Source: Zychaea mexicana (taxonomy: Eukaryota; Mucoromycota; Mucoromycetes; Mucorales; Lichtheimiaceae). From it: a stretch of DNA of 32,427 nt. The notes beneath the pieces are model-generated. The model had not been told where the DNA came from and ran no database searches. It saw only the letters and a list, made by a program, of their open reading frames with translations. The stretch spans positions 1 through 32,427 of the forward strand of contig NW_026516898.1 in NCBI RefSeq assembly GCF_025766255.1, in the 5' to 3' direction. Below, piece by piece: positions 1-10,285 of the stretch (position 1 is the first letter of the stretch; every line of letters begins with the position of its first letter). A program made the translations under genes and the position numbers.

Positions 1-980
1 GTATTTGGCACGGAATAGACGGATCACGTCTTGGAACGAATGCTGTGCCCCGTCAAGATTAAAAATCAGTGCCGAAAGCATATAGTCGCTTTCGCACACG
101 GGTTTCTAAGCATTCAATAGTGGTCTATAAAGTAATCATAAGTCTCAAATTTTTTCAAAGGTGCCATAGCCCCAAGGAACATCCAACACAATTATAATTA
201 TTTTTACCAGGCCAACATAACCGTTAACACATTCCATAAGTTTCTCCGGAATGTCGGGAAGCGGATGCTTCGATCTCTCCCCAATTTCTTCAATCCCCTT
301 TTCCGTAAACTTCTCCATGAGTTCCTTGCATGTCATATCGATAATAAAGCTATGCGCAACACTATAACAACAGATAAGTCCATATTCTTTGTATCCTTTG
401 CCTGTTTTATATGTATGTTACTTACTCTTCATAATTGCAGTTCAGGCCATAGTCAAACAACACGTCTTCTACCACCGTTCCAGTGGACAACTTCCACTTC
501 AAATTTGAGTCCATAGCTTCATGTGCTTGGCGGAATTCTTTAGTGAAAGCTTGTGATGGTGACCTTGCTCCCTTGGAGGGTGTGAAATACATGTAATCGA
601 GAATTCTTTTCGGATCCACAGTATTTGAGGCGACAATCTAATAAGAATTCATTTAACAATGATTCGTACTTCTTGATTAGAGATCCTTACAAAATCAAAA
701 TATAGTCGCTATGCTCTGCTTACCTCAAGAATACTTTACTATCTCACGCCAGTCAACATTGTCAGCGTAGACTGTAGGCCGATCGTCCTCAGGGACGTCT
801 TGTAGAAGTGCAAGTAAGCCCTCCCGAATCAAGAGCTCCAAGCGTTTTCGACTATCTGGTTTGGCTTATAATCAGCAACGATGAAGCTTTTATGCTTCGC
901 AACAAACACCTCCAGCGAAGAGTCCCTCGCGTTTCTTATATACTCTAAGAGTAGTGAAAGTAATATTGTTAACAATAGAA
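1..980 (-). repeat. Inverted duplicate 1, left copy (partner 13566-14530)
   Basis: Read as reverse complement, this stretch aligns with 13566-14530; coordinates sum to about 14545, then 14529 beyond a 16-nt deletion in the partner. Similarity starts abruptly at about 980 (partner about 13566), close to a shared ATTGTTAACAAT palindrome. From there to about 250 (partner about 14284) the copies differ only at scattered bases. Nearer the window edge they drop to roughly three bases in four, by eye. Confidence 0.8.
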
Positions 981-2048
981 TGATTCTGGAGAATATGTCG
1001 ATATGCTAAATTCAACGAATATGGGTATAAGTACGTATATATACTTCAAGCAAATGGATGAATCTTTATATATAACGGCCTTAATTGCATAAATGATAAC
1101 GTACATATTGCGCAGCGATTCTCGGATCTGATCTTTGTTGTTCAGTTTCTCAACAATCTTGTCGCATTTATCGAAATTTTCAGCGCCAGCCTATCGTCAT
1201 TCACAAGTATTGATAGTTAATAAGCATTTCTTTATCAAAACGACAATTACTACCCTTACCTCCGCAAATTTGTTTATGATTTTTTTAGTTTTTTTTGACA
1301 ACGATTGAGCGGGATATAGCTCCTTGCATTCATTCATAACCGCTTGCCAGGTGTCACGATCAAACCCATACACTAATGAGCAATCCGGATAAACGCAATT
1401 CAAGTCATCAAATAGAAAAATACCATTGAGAGAACTAGAGGTATATTTTAGTCAAGTTAATATATAATAAAACATACTGTTGCTAGTTAGAGGTCAGTTA
1501 CTTACAGCTCTTCTTGATAAATGTCCAGCACTTGTTTCTCTCCCTTTTTAATGCTTTCTTCTCGGTATTTAAGTAACAGTTCGGAAACCACTACTCCATT
1601 GACTTCCCACTGTGAAAATTAAGTATTAGCATCCGTTACATTTTTGGAAATAGATTGAACATATTACCTTCTCAACTTCAGGGTCCAATGTTACGCCGGG
1701 TACCATGTTCTCAGAAAGATATATGGTTAACCTTTTTCGCTAATTGAATAATGGCAGATAGACATTTGGAAATACTTGATTAATATGTGGTTACAACGTT
1801 ATTTACTACAATTTACATACACGTTTATTAGTACTTTCTGTACTGCTTGTGGGGACCGGTGTGTCTTCTGCGACTGAAGATGATGGGGCGGATGATGGTA
1901 ATGATGATGATGATGGGGCTGCAGGTTCTTCGCGACCCCTTTTCCCAAGCGATCCCTGATTAATAGAAATCAAATTAAGTGTGTGTAATGCATGGAACAA
2001 TGCACAAAGTATTACCTTGCCCTTTGATTGCTCGGTGCTCGAGAGAAT
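1..2048 (-). CDS. Unrecognised multi-exon gene, 3' part outside window
   Basis: I do not recognise the function. Ten exons on the minus strand join in a consistent frame: 2016-2048, 1821-1955, 1668-1739, 1506-1609, 1260-1434, 1105-1190, 740-851, 426-637, 208-349 and 124 to the edge. All introns are GT-AG, mostly 50-120 nt. The first exons encode a basic stretch (GKRGREE, possibly a nuclear signal) followed by a Ser/Pro-rich low-complexity segment. Later exons are well mixed and charged (for example VYADNVDWREI and EDVLFDYGLNCNYED). The start codon is not identified and must lie above 2048. In the last visible exon an extra T at about 61-66 creates TAA (59-61), where the paralogue at 14430-14625 reads on. 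The copy is therefore either damaged or carries a consensus error. The paralogue shows that the full protein has a C-terminal region with a nuclease-like GEVGCCEVGK motif. The gene structure is well supported; the function is open. Confidence 0.6.
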
Positions 2049-2076
2049 CTATTTATTATTAAAGGTATAAACTGGT

Positions 2077-2120
2077 CCCTCCGCTTCGCTTCCGGACGAT
2101 GTGAGCCCCTCCGCTTCGCT
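2077..2120. repeat. 14-bp direct repeat ccctccgcttcgct
   Basis: The 14-mer occurs exactly at 2077-2090 and 2107-2120, 30 bp apart, in a locally GC-rich patch within an AT-rich region. On the minus strand it falls just upstream of the first supported exon (2016-2048) of the left-edge gene, so it may lie in an intron or 5' region. Function unknown. Confidence 0.6.
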
Positions 2121-2350
2121 GCGTGTCAGCATCTGTCCTCTAGGGATGCCCCCCTACCGCCCCCCAAGTGTTCTTCAAACAATCCTGAAAATATGTTCTC
2201 AAAGTATTCTGCTTAATAATGATGTCGAAAACAGTTGTGGAAATTGTTTTTAAGAAAAGAATGCCGTCACTGCTTTAAAAAATGCCCAAAGTTAATACTT
2301 CATACACAGTAAGAATATTTGTATCATTTTACCGTGTCAACGCTAATTAC

Positions 2351-2603
2351 CTGAGTTGATGCATTCCGTACTCTCTGATGATTCATGCCCAACACATCGG
2401 CAATCCTCGCAAATAATGAGGTGGTCGTGCAATTCGATGTACACCTCGCAACTGAACAGATCGTGTTCAGTTTCTTCGCAAAATTTACAGGTTAGAATCT
2501 TCAAAGGTGGAATTCTCTTGCTCTTGAAATGGGTCTTGGACATTTTGTTGAGATAGAAAACTTTGGACTTCATGAAAGATGCGATGGTTACACGTTCAAC
2601 CAA
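2351..2603 (-). CDS. Possible exon with CCHC zinc-knuckle-like motifs
   Basis: An open minus-strand segment ends at a good donor (gtaatt, from 2350). It encodes CKFCEETEHDLFSC, which fits C-x2-C-x4-H-x4-C exactly. About 20 residues later comes a looser C-x2-C-x4-H-x7-C motif. It could be an upstream exon of the left-edge gene, but it ends in phase 1 while the next supported exon (2016-2048) needs phase 0, so direct splicing fails. It overlaps or abuts the estimated 5' edge of the plus-strand LINE, whose own zinc knuckles lie at about 2845-2960. It could also be the remains of another retroelement ORF1 in the opposite direction, or chance. Low confidence as a gene. Confidence 0.3.
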
Positions 2604-2709
2604 GCTCGCTCTACTTACTTAAGCAAAGACCGAAACCCTATTCTTTGTTACAATTTGGAGATGCATCCTCGATGTCGGTATCATTCGCAATCCAAGAACG
2701 AAAGCTTAC

Positions 2710-3219
2710 ATGGGCCAAGGATTCGCCGTTTTGGATATACAGCCACGACATAATCAACAACTCCACGCCCTTGATCAACATATTCCCTGGAGCGGCGACC
2801 AGGAAGAGTTGATCTATGCCAATTTTGATCAGATGCCGCTCCACTGCTCGCGCTGCCATGAGCCAGGGCATGCCGTTGCCGACTGCCCACGCGCCCGACG
2901 TAACCAGAAAGGATGCTTTAAGTGTGGTGCTCAGAGCCACTATGCTGCAAGCTGCCCCACTGTGCGAAACAGCGAGGACTGGACCCCTGGCGGCAACAAA
3001 ACAAGCCGCCGCAAGACTGGTCACACGCGTGATCAAACCCCCTCGAAGGAGCTCCTGAAGTCTAAACACGCGAGCGTAAAAGGCAAGCCCGTGGAACCGA
3101 CCAACCGGTTTGCTCCTCTGGAAAATTTGGATACCAATGACGACAAATTAGCAACAGACGCGGAAACCACCCAAGAAGAGGTGGTCGATTGCTCCCCCGC
3201 TTTCATGCGACGAGGGTAA
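2710..3219 (+). pseudogene. LINE ORF1 (gag-like, two CCHC zinc knuckles), partial
   Basis: An open frame of 169 codons with two consecutive zinc knuckles, CSRCHEPGHAVADC and CFKCGAQSHYAASC, both C-x2-C-x4-H-x4-C. A later PTNRFAPLENL peptide resembles the NRFA-type motif common in fungal LINE ORF1 proteins. Such proteins bind the element RNA and form the ribonucleoprotein. The frame continues upstream to about 2600 but is broken by a stop near 2630, so the N-terminus is missing or damaged. ORF2 lies about 350 bp downstream. The role is clear; the copy is not intact. Confidence 0.8.
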
Positions 3220-3571
3220 CTTGAACAAGCACTTGACGACATCGTCATAGAATTTGCGGACTATCAGACCGATAGACCGATGATCCCAGCTGAAGAACAA
3301 GATCTCGTTTCGGAAGTCAACCCCCCTAAGGACTGGATAGATAGCTGGAACTCTCGGACACTGCCAAGGAGATCCTACAAGATGCACACTTCCCCGCTGA
3401 CCTGAAACAAGTCCTGTATGTCCGGCTCTCACGCCAACGCGATCAGCCTGCAAGGATATGAACAAAGTTTACTCTCAGACAACAGCTCGGGCTCCCCTTC
3501 CGACCCAAGCGCACGCGTACCAACAGCATCGCAATCCCAACCCTCACTCCACTCTCAACTCAATAATTTTT

Positions 3572-6500
3572 ATGATAGTAAAAAACAACGATATCTCACT
3601 CGCGTCCATTAATTGCAATAAACTACTTACACTCAACAAAACACAACTCGTTCGACATATCAAACAACAGCAACCACATATCATCACTATGCAAGAAACA
3701 CATATATCAACACCCTCTCAGAAGGACAAATTCCACCGTTATTTCAATCATTCTGGACACATCATTGCGGCATCGTATCACTTAGCGCCGACCTCAGTCT
3801 CACACCAATCTCAGTATTCGATAACCCTCAACATCTTCTCGTTAAAGTCGAACACCACCAACGACTTTTTCAGCCTTTTTATATACTTACCATCTATGCA
3901 CCAGCAACGTCGCCAACCCAACGACGGCAATTTTTCACATCCCTCTACAACTCAACCATCTTAATCAACAACATCCCTATCGGAACGATTGATTCTCTCT
4001 GAGGATTTCAACTATAGCGACCAACGCTCAGGGTACCATCTCAACGCACCGTCAGCCTGGTTCACTATGCTACAACAACACTTCATCAACTGCATCAACC
4101 CAGATCCGCAAGAGACACCGCAGCCGACGTTTCGTCGAGGTGATAGTACGATTTCCACCATTGACTACATCTATGCCGCTTCACCAGTTTTCCACAATAC
4201 GGTAAAGACCAGGGAAGTATCATATGTTGCCAGTTCATGGTCCGATCATGGGAGGAACTGAAGCGTCTACTAAAGCAGCAGATGCAACAGTATTGCCGGC
4301 AACGCATCAATAAAACAACAGCTTACCTCAAAAAACTACAATCGAAACGCAACCGGTTTTTACGGTCAAATCCACCCATCGCTACACGCATATGGTTCTT
4401 AAAGATAACTGAACAACAAATATCAGCAGCACAACATGAAGTTTGCGATACCCTCGCTTTACGTGCAGGAAAGCGCTGGCGGGAGCAAGGCGAGAAATCT
4501 GCTGGTTATCTCAAGCGAACCATACAACAACGCACGTCACAGGCCAACATTGTCACTCTACAACATCCTCACACTGGCGACATATGTAACACAGTGGAAT
4601 CGATGCATTCAGCCGCAACAGCTTTCTATGAACAGTTGTATACCTCCGACGACGTTGACGACTCGGCTATCCAACAACTGCAGCACAACATACCATCCTC
4701 AGCACACTTCAGCACCAGCAGCAAAGAAAGCCTAGTCGATCCCTTCAGCATTGAAGATCTCCAAGACGGAGCTAAACGAGCCCCACGCCAAAGTAGCCCT
4801 GGAACCGACGGTTTACCATACGGCATATGGAGGCTCGTATTCAAACACCCGGCAGCCAAAACACTTACATGTCAAGTATATGACGATGCATTGAAAAATG
4901 GTCTTTTTCCTGATTCTTGGACCGAAACCTGTATCCGTCTCCTCCCAAAAAAGGGCGATCTGACTACACTCAAGAATTGGCGGCCGATTAGTCTCGTCAA
5001 TTGTGATTCCAAGATATACACACGGCTGCTAAATAAGCGCGTCGTGGTGGCCGCTGCACCCCTGATTAACCCACAGCAAACGGGATTCATGCCGGGTCGC
5101 TTTATTGCCGAAAATGGCCTAGCAGCACGCCTTGTCATGGAACATGCCTCAAGCAATACGTCGTCAGCCATTGGCCTCCTACTCGACCAGGAAAAAGCGT
5201 ATGATAGGACCCATTCACAGTATTTAGTTCAAACTTTGCAACACTTTGCTTTTCCCGATCAGATTATTAACAGCATCAACTCACTGTTTTCCAACACGCG
5301 TATACGTATCAACATTAACGGTCATCTTAGCGCGCCATTTGCACAACAACGCGGATTGCGACAATGTGATCCACTGTCGCCGATCCTTTTCAACCTGGCT
5401 CTGGAGCCTTTTCTGCGCTCGTTACAAAGAGACGTATCATATCACGGATATGTCTTCACATCACCGAACAATGACATTGCACCAGCCACCATGCCCACCC
5501 CGAGCCAATTAAAACACTCGCCTACGCGGATGATATTCTTGTTTTCCTGCAATCTCCCGAGGATTTGCGCCGGGTTTTGTACCACATGGATGTCTATCAA
5601 CGCGCTTCAAATGCCAAGTTCAATCAAGAAAAGACCCAAGCAATCTCGCTAGGAGGGGCACCACAACCTCGATGGAATGCTTTGCTACACCAACATGGAA
5701 TTCTGCCTTGTCACGATCGTACACAGACCGACCCCGTCACATATTTGGGCTATCCACTGACCTCCTCAACTACCCAACTGAATACATTCATGAACCGGTT
5801 GCTGGAATCGGTCAAGAACCAATGCAACATTCACTTGAGCCGCAACTTGTCTATCCGCGGCCATGCCACCGTGCTCAACACCTTGATTTTGTCAAAACTA
5901 TGGCATGTTCTGCGTATCATTGGCGCACCACTGTCAGGCTTCCACCAGAAACTGAGAAGCACCATCAGCAGCTTCCTAATGCATCGAATGTTCCCACGCG
6001 TGTCCTATCAGAAACTATGTGTACCACGACACCAGGGTGGGATTGGCTTATTGGACCCCATTTTAAGGTGACCTCAACCGATGCTGGATGAAAGCGGTAT
6101 GTTCCCACAACATATTCTATGTCTGATCCATCGACTACTTGCCATCAAAAAGTATTCGCAGACCACCGGCTGGTCTTGTTCTCTCCAGCTAGTCGTAAAC
6201 AACGAGCGTATGAATCAGCATCGCCAGTTGCCTTGGTCCTTCGTGCCATTGATGCGGCTGGTTTGTCCTGGGATACAGTCGACAACTTATCACCCGCAAC
6301 AGCATTAGAATTACCACTCTCTGTCATCATTCAGCCATCATCCGACAACCCACCACCTAGACGACCAGGTTTCTCTAAATATCAGGTGAAGGATCTTTCA
6401 TCTTTAAGATCAGTCCCTGGGTATATTCGCCTGCGCCAGCGCCAGCTTGACGACGACGTCAGACACCCGACGCTTCTCAATCAACTTAGACACGACGTAA

Positions 6501-7158
6501 TCAATTTCCGCTATATCATTCGCCCTTTCTTTGCACGACTTTGCATTCACAGCACTAATGCACAAGATGGGCGTTTACATCAACCTGACTCTATCAACTT
6601 TCAACCACTAACCAACGCCATCAAAAATGACCCAGCGTTCACCTCGTGGCAAACCAAGGCGTACCGACGAAAACTCACTCCAGGAACACCCGCATCCCCA
6701 GTTTCCACCAAACACTGGCGTGTCTTTTGGGCCACCCCCATGGACCATGCTGCTAGAAATGTCCTCCTTCGCATCTATCATACAGTCATACCTAATGCAG
6801 AACGACTGTTCCGTATGAACTCCACCTTCCTTCCCTCTCCGGAATGTCGGCTTTGTGGTTGTCCCAACGAAACACTGGCTCACTTTCTTGTTCTATGTCC
6901 ACGCAAATTTGATATATGGCAATGAGTCTGGAACCGCATCTGCCACCATGACCCGCGCCCATCTGCTTTTCTTCATTTCATCTCATTGGGGATCCTCCGT
7001 ACTCCTCTTTCACTCACACGCAACTTCTCCTCATTATCGCTTATACTCTTTTGGCCATCTGGCGAGCCCACTGGGCTTTAATTTTCGACAACACACCCTT
7101 TCTTCCTGCTAAGACTGCTGCCATAGCAGTCAAGGCAATCTTTCGATATTTTTTATAA
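3572..7158 (+). pseudogene. LINE ORF2 (endonuclease + reverse transcriptase), frameshifted
   Basis: An endonuclease/reverse transcriptase polyprotein broken into several frames. The endonuclease part shows ASINCNK and MQETH (about 3600-3705), then in a shifted frame LSEDFNY where GGDFNY is usual, STIDYIYA, and SDH near 4245. The reverse transcriptase shows WRPISLVN (about 4979), a TGFMPGR block, LLLDQEKAYDR (motif A, near 5180), RQCDPLSP (motif B, usually RQGDPLSP, near 5360) and, after another frameshift, YADDILV (motif C, 5523-5543). A C-terminal CRLCG...H...C motif lies near 6847-6900. A TGA at about 6925 interrupts the frame, which otherwise reads through AIWRAHWALIFD to TAA at 7156-7158. 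The changed catalytic-area residues and the breaks make activity very unlikely. Confidence 0.85.
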
Positions 7159-7227
7159 TTTCTTGTAATTTTTTTTCTTCTGCTTATCACACTTTGAGGC
7201 CGCTGTTACCTCTCTTCCAGTGCTGAT

Positions 7228-7245
7228 TTTTCGCCAGGGCGAAAA
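7228..7245. repeat. Hairpin at LINE 3' end
   Basis: TTTTCGCC (7228-7235) and GGCGAAAA (7238-7245) are perfectly complementary around AG, and a second GGCGAAAAT follows at once. Many LINE reverse transcriptases recognise a 3' hairpin or short tandem tail in their RNA. Here this replaces an obvious poly(A) tail, but the role is an inference from position. Confidence 0.55.
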
Positions 7246-7529
7246 TAGGCGAAAATTAGAGGCTAAAAATCAATTACTTTACTTGGAGATACATATGAAA
7301 ATCTAAATCTGTTGAAGGGAGGGGATGAAAAGTGTTGACAATTTGTATTTATAAGATTTGTTTTCTGCTGGGTGCACTTGTATGTCAGGAGTTTCAGCTG
7401 TTTCGTCGTCAACTTCACCAAAGAAAATTGCGGTTGGCGAAATTCGTCAACACTGCTCTGAGGGTAAAATCCTCCATACAAAAAAAATGTGGAGGCCATA
7501 AGGGAGATGCCTCGACTTTGTCATTCTCA

Positions 7530-7655
7530 CCCGGCGATCCGTCTACTCGTTCCGATCCGTGTCAAAAAGACGGATCCGGATCGAGAGTTTTTGGATCCGA
7601 TCCGACCTCGAATGAGTTAAAGGCAGATTCGATCTGAACGTGGATCCGTCATTTA
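7530..7655. repeat. Cluster of GATCCG / GGATCC words
   Basis: Within about 125 bp the words gatccg, ggatcc and gatcgatc-like variants recur at least six times. Examples are gacggatccggatcgag near 7568 and ggatccgatccg near 7594. A closing ggatccgtc near 7643 is the reverse complement of gacggatcc. This suggests a small element with 9-bp inverted ends, or a decayed short-period repeat. Origin unknown. Confidence 0.4.
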
Positions 7656-7752
7656 ATATGTGTGTAAATATGCGAAGTGATAATAGTGTAAGAGAATAAT
7701 ATTGGGAGCATTAATATTTTATACAATGCCATACTTTCCGTCCTATAGCTGT

Positions 7753-8137
7753 TTTGTACTCAAGTTGAAAATAAATAGAAGATTTTGTGAGGGCACAGAA
7801 AGTATGAATGGTAGTTTAAAAATGCCCTCATTAAGGTATTTAGAGATTGGAGGGTTAGAGATGAGGACCGTAATTTTTTGGCTGGTCGTAGAGCAGAGAG
7901 CAAAATCAGCGAGTAACGATGTAAATAAACTACTCATCCGGTTGTTAGATGAAGGATATTAGATCAGAGAGAAGCATGTATAAAGATGGAGAGCCAAGGC
8001 TTCTCAGCATAAATTGTGAAGCAAAACGTTTATTACACAAGTTAAGAATAAACAACTATCAAGACAGGTATGACAGCATAAACAAGCTAAAAGTGTATGT
8101 TTTGCTATTGAAGTTATGGCGCAAAGGACGTAATTAA
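7753..8137 (+). pseudogene. Fragment of an unrecognised protein-coding gene
   Basis: Two adjacent plus-strand open segments join with one frame change near 7962. The first contains peptides such as RRFCEGTESMNG and RYLEIGG, ending LLIRLLDEGY. The second continues SERSMYKDGEPRLLSINC and ends at TAA (8135-8137). Charged and hydrophobic residues alternate as in a real protein, and the junction reads naturally if one base is shifted. That suggests a C-terminal gene fragment with a frameshift or an unseen small intron. There is no family assignment and no start codon in context. It could be non-coding. Confidence 0.3.
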
Positions 8138-8390
8138 AAAAGTCGCATTATTTTTACCCCAGATCTGTGCTCTTTAAGTATCATATGTATAATTTACAGC
8201 AGCTTAGGTTTTTTTTATTCCTTTGATTGATTGATAGATCTTCTGGCGTTTTAATTGGATGTGTGTGTGTGTATGTGCAGATGTGGACGTGTGGAGAATT
8301 GACTGATAAAGTCCTAAAAGTATATGCAAAGAAGAGAGGATCTAAACAAAGAAGAGAAAAAGGCTAAGGTTTCCTATTTCAGTACTGCTA

Positions 8391-9350
8391 TTATAGTACT
8401 ACGGCGTCATGAAAAAGATGGCGATAAGTGCGTGGATGCTGGTAATAGTGAGGTACGCCTACGGGTACAGCTGGTGGTGTGGGTACTTCTCGGATGATAA
8501 TGTAAGTGCGTTTGGGTTCCGGAGATGGCATGGGTGCCTTTGTGATATAATGAAAGCAGCAAAACAGCACGGTTTGTGTGAGTGAGAGAGAGAAGACTTG
8601 CTGTTGGAAGATGTGATGTATATTGAAAAAAAGACAGATACATACCAAGAAGCAGACATCGAGATCCTTCTCGTCCACCAGGCCCCATCTGCTATCCTCT
8701 TCTTCGACCGCAAGTCGGTAGTTTTCGGCTACACCTGGAGGCAAGCCCCATGCCGAGGGATCTCTTAAAATGTCATAATCCTCTTGTTGCTGTTGTTGGC
8801 TTTGCAAACAAATATCGCAAATGAAGCGTACGACCTTTTGCATTCTGTAAGCGTATGATGTCTTGAAATGTGTAAAGTCGATAACCCGGCCACGGAAGAG
8901 TGGACGACGTCGCGAATGATGGGGCTGTTGCTGTTTTTCGTTAAAACTTGTTACCGCTGCCGGCGGTTGTGCTGGTGTTGTGTTCCAAAAGAGCTCAAAG
9001 CCAATGGTGGAGATGGTGTTCACGAACATTGAGGTAAGAGACCAACATCCTTTGGTTGATCGCTCGTCACGCGCTTCTTCTTGTCCTTGTTGGTTGGTTG
9101 CACCTCCTCTTTGTTCTTGTTCTTCCTGTGCTACCTGGTCCCGCTGGTACGGATCATAGCAGGGACCGAAAATTTGTCGCTTCATGGTGCCAAAGATGCC
9201 GAGCAGCCCCATCAGACCACTAGGCTGACTAGGCCGTGCTTCGACCGCTGTCGCCATCGTTGTCGTCTCACTATCACTAGTCGCTTGCTGTTGGTTCTGA
9301 GCCTTACCGCCGGTGGTCACGAAAACCTTGCCAAGGAGATATTTCCACAT
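8391..9350 (-). CDS. Hypothetical Gln-rich protein, one intron
   Basis: ATG at 9350 and TAA at 8391-8393 frame a 319-codon stretch. I place one intron at 8538-8645 (donor GTATGT, acceptor CACAAAG), leaving about 283 residues. The intron is 108 nt, a multiple of three without stops, so retention would insert 36 residues rich in Leu, Phe and Cys. The protein starts MWKYLLGKVF, has Gln/Glu-rich low-complexity stretches near residues 80-105 and 185-195, an Arg-rich patch (SRRRPLFRGR), an acidic block (LAVEEEDSRWGL) and a Pro/Tyr/His-rich C-terminus. No known domain is recognised. The upstream region (9351-9660) contains a 7-bp-stem hairpin flanked by 16-bp direct repeats. This is a good gene candidate because of its length and clean splice signals. 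Confidence 0.6.
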   Translation of the reverse strand: MWKYLLGKVFVTTGGKAQNQQQATSDSETTTMATAVEARPSQPSGLMGLLGIFGTMKRQIFGPCYDPYQRDQVAQEEQEQRGGATNQQGQEEARDERSTKGCWSLTSMFVNTISTIGFELFWNTTPAQPPAAVTSFNEKQQQPHHSRRRPLFRGRVIDFTHFKTSYAYRMQKVVRFICDICLQSQQQQQEDYDILRDPSAWGLPPGVAENYRLAVEEEDSRWGLVDEKDLDVCFLVCICLFFNIHHIFQQQVFSLSLTQTVLFCCFHYITKAPMPSPEPKRTYIIIREVPTPPAVPVGVPHYYQHPRTYRHLFHDAVVL

Positions 9351-9527
9351 TTTTTGTGCTGGTATTTTTACAAGAAGTTATAGACAAAGAGATATTGGGT
9401 ACAAGTGTGCGTAATGTGTTGCTCAAAGCACTGTTTGGGTATTGAGATCAAGAGGTAGTAGTAGAGTAAAACAAGGGTTGAAAGTGGAAGATGAAGGAAA
9501 GAGAGATGAGAAGATTGAGGGAAGACG

Positions 9528-9592
9528 CACAGCTTTGATTGATTTTATAATGTGACAGAGGCACTGAAGTGCATGTCACAGCTTTGATTGAT
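9528..9592. promoter_or_regulatory. Hairpin flanked by 16-bp direct repeats
   Basis: The 16-mer cacagctttgattgat occurs at 9528-9543 and 9577-9592. Between and overlapping them, TGTGACA (9551-9557) pairs with TGTCACA (9574-9580), and inside that GCACT (9561-9565) pairs with AGTGC (9568-9572). It lies about 180-240 bp upstream of the ATG of the 8391-9350 gene, so a regulatory role is possible. The arrangement could also be a small insertion with direct repeats. Confidence 0.45.
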
Positions 9593-9995
9593 GAAAACGT
9601 TCCATCTCCTGTCCGCTCTTTTTTTTGGGTCTGTATTCTCTCACACATAATCAAATTACCATTCTCCAGACAGCAGCAAACCCATGCATTGCCCTTTCTC
9701 CTGCTGATTAAACGCTTCTTTCCATAGCCTCTTCACTACTGCCTTCTTTTGTGTATGTACGCTTTCAATACGACTTCTTATTCGCTCTATGTTCTCTTGG
9801 GCTGTATCGTGTAGTAGTAGCAGTCATACCCACCTGTTTCCTTGGTTCAGACGTGTACGCAGCCCGAGTTAAAAATAATAAGCAAACATTCCGAAGCCGT
9901 AACCTGCTAAGCACAGCCTCCTCAACAGACTCGTAGGTCCGTGAATACACTACATCATTGCTGTGTTCTTGTAGCTATTTGTCACAATAACACTT

Positions 9996-10285
9996 ACTCT
10001 ATCACCCACCATATGACTGAATGCTATGCCGGTAGTCGTATATCACCCATTACGAGTCGTACCTAGCTATCGTTTTGGATGATTAATGTCAAACACACAT
10101 CGCAGAAATTTTCAAAGCGTCATACAGATGTAATTCTTTCACTCTATCATCTACAATATGACTCGAATACTATGCCGGTAGTCGTATATCACTCATCATG
10201 AGTTTTGCCTGGTTATCGTTTTGGATGATTATTGTCAAAACACATCGCAGAAGCTTTCAAAGCGTCATACAGATGCATATCTTTC
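9996..10285. repeat. 145-bp tandem duplication, two copies
   Basis: Copy 1 is 9996-10140 and copy 2 is 10141-10285, head to tail and of equal length. Both begin actctatca and end ctttc, and share long exact blocks such as ctatgccggtagtcgtatat and tatcgttttggatgatta. Scattered substitutions separate them (roughly nine bases in ten agree, by eye). No ORF spans them. Confidence 0.85.

Larger units (their letters stand above)
2600..7260 (+). mobile_element. L1-like LINE retrotransposon, 5'-truncated and decayed
   Basis: A non-LTR retrotransposon with a gag-like ORF1, then an ORF2 with AP-type endonuclease, reverse transcriptase and a C-terminal cysteine/histidine motif. All of it is interrupted by frameshifts or stops. 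No LTRs are visible. The 5' edge is estimated from the first gag-like peptide (about 2600). The 3' end follows the ORF2 stop at 7156-7158 and appears to end near 7260, after a TTTTCGCC/GGCGAAAA hairpin and a second GGCGAAAAT word. I could not find a convincing target-site duplication. Composition is richer in C and A on the plus strand than the flanks. LINEs of this type are common in Mucoromycota (family knowledge). It separates the left-edge gene from the rest of the window. Confidence 0.88.

Noticed and set aside
2638..3069. 143-codon minus-strand ORF
   Set aside because: It is antisense to LINE ORF1, whose zinc knuckles are unmistakable; the antisense frame shows no family signal.
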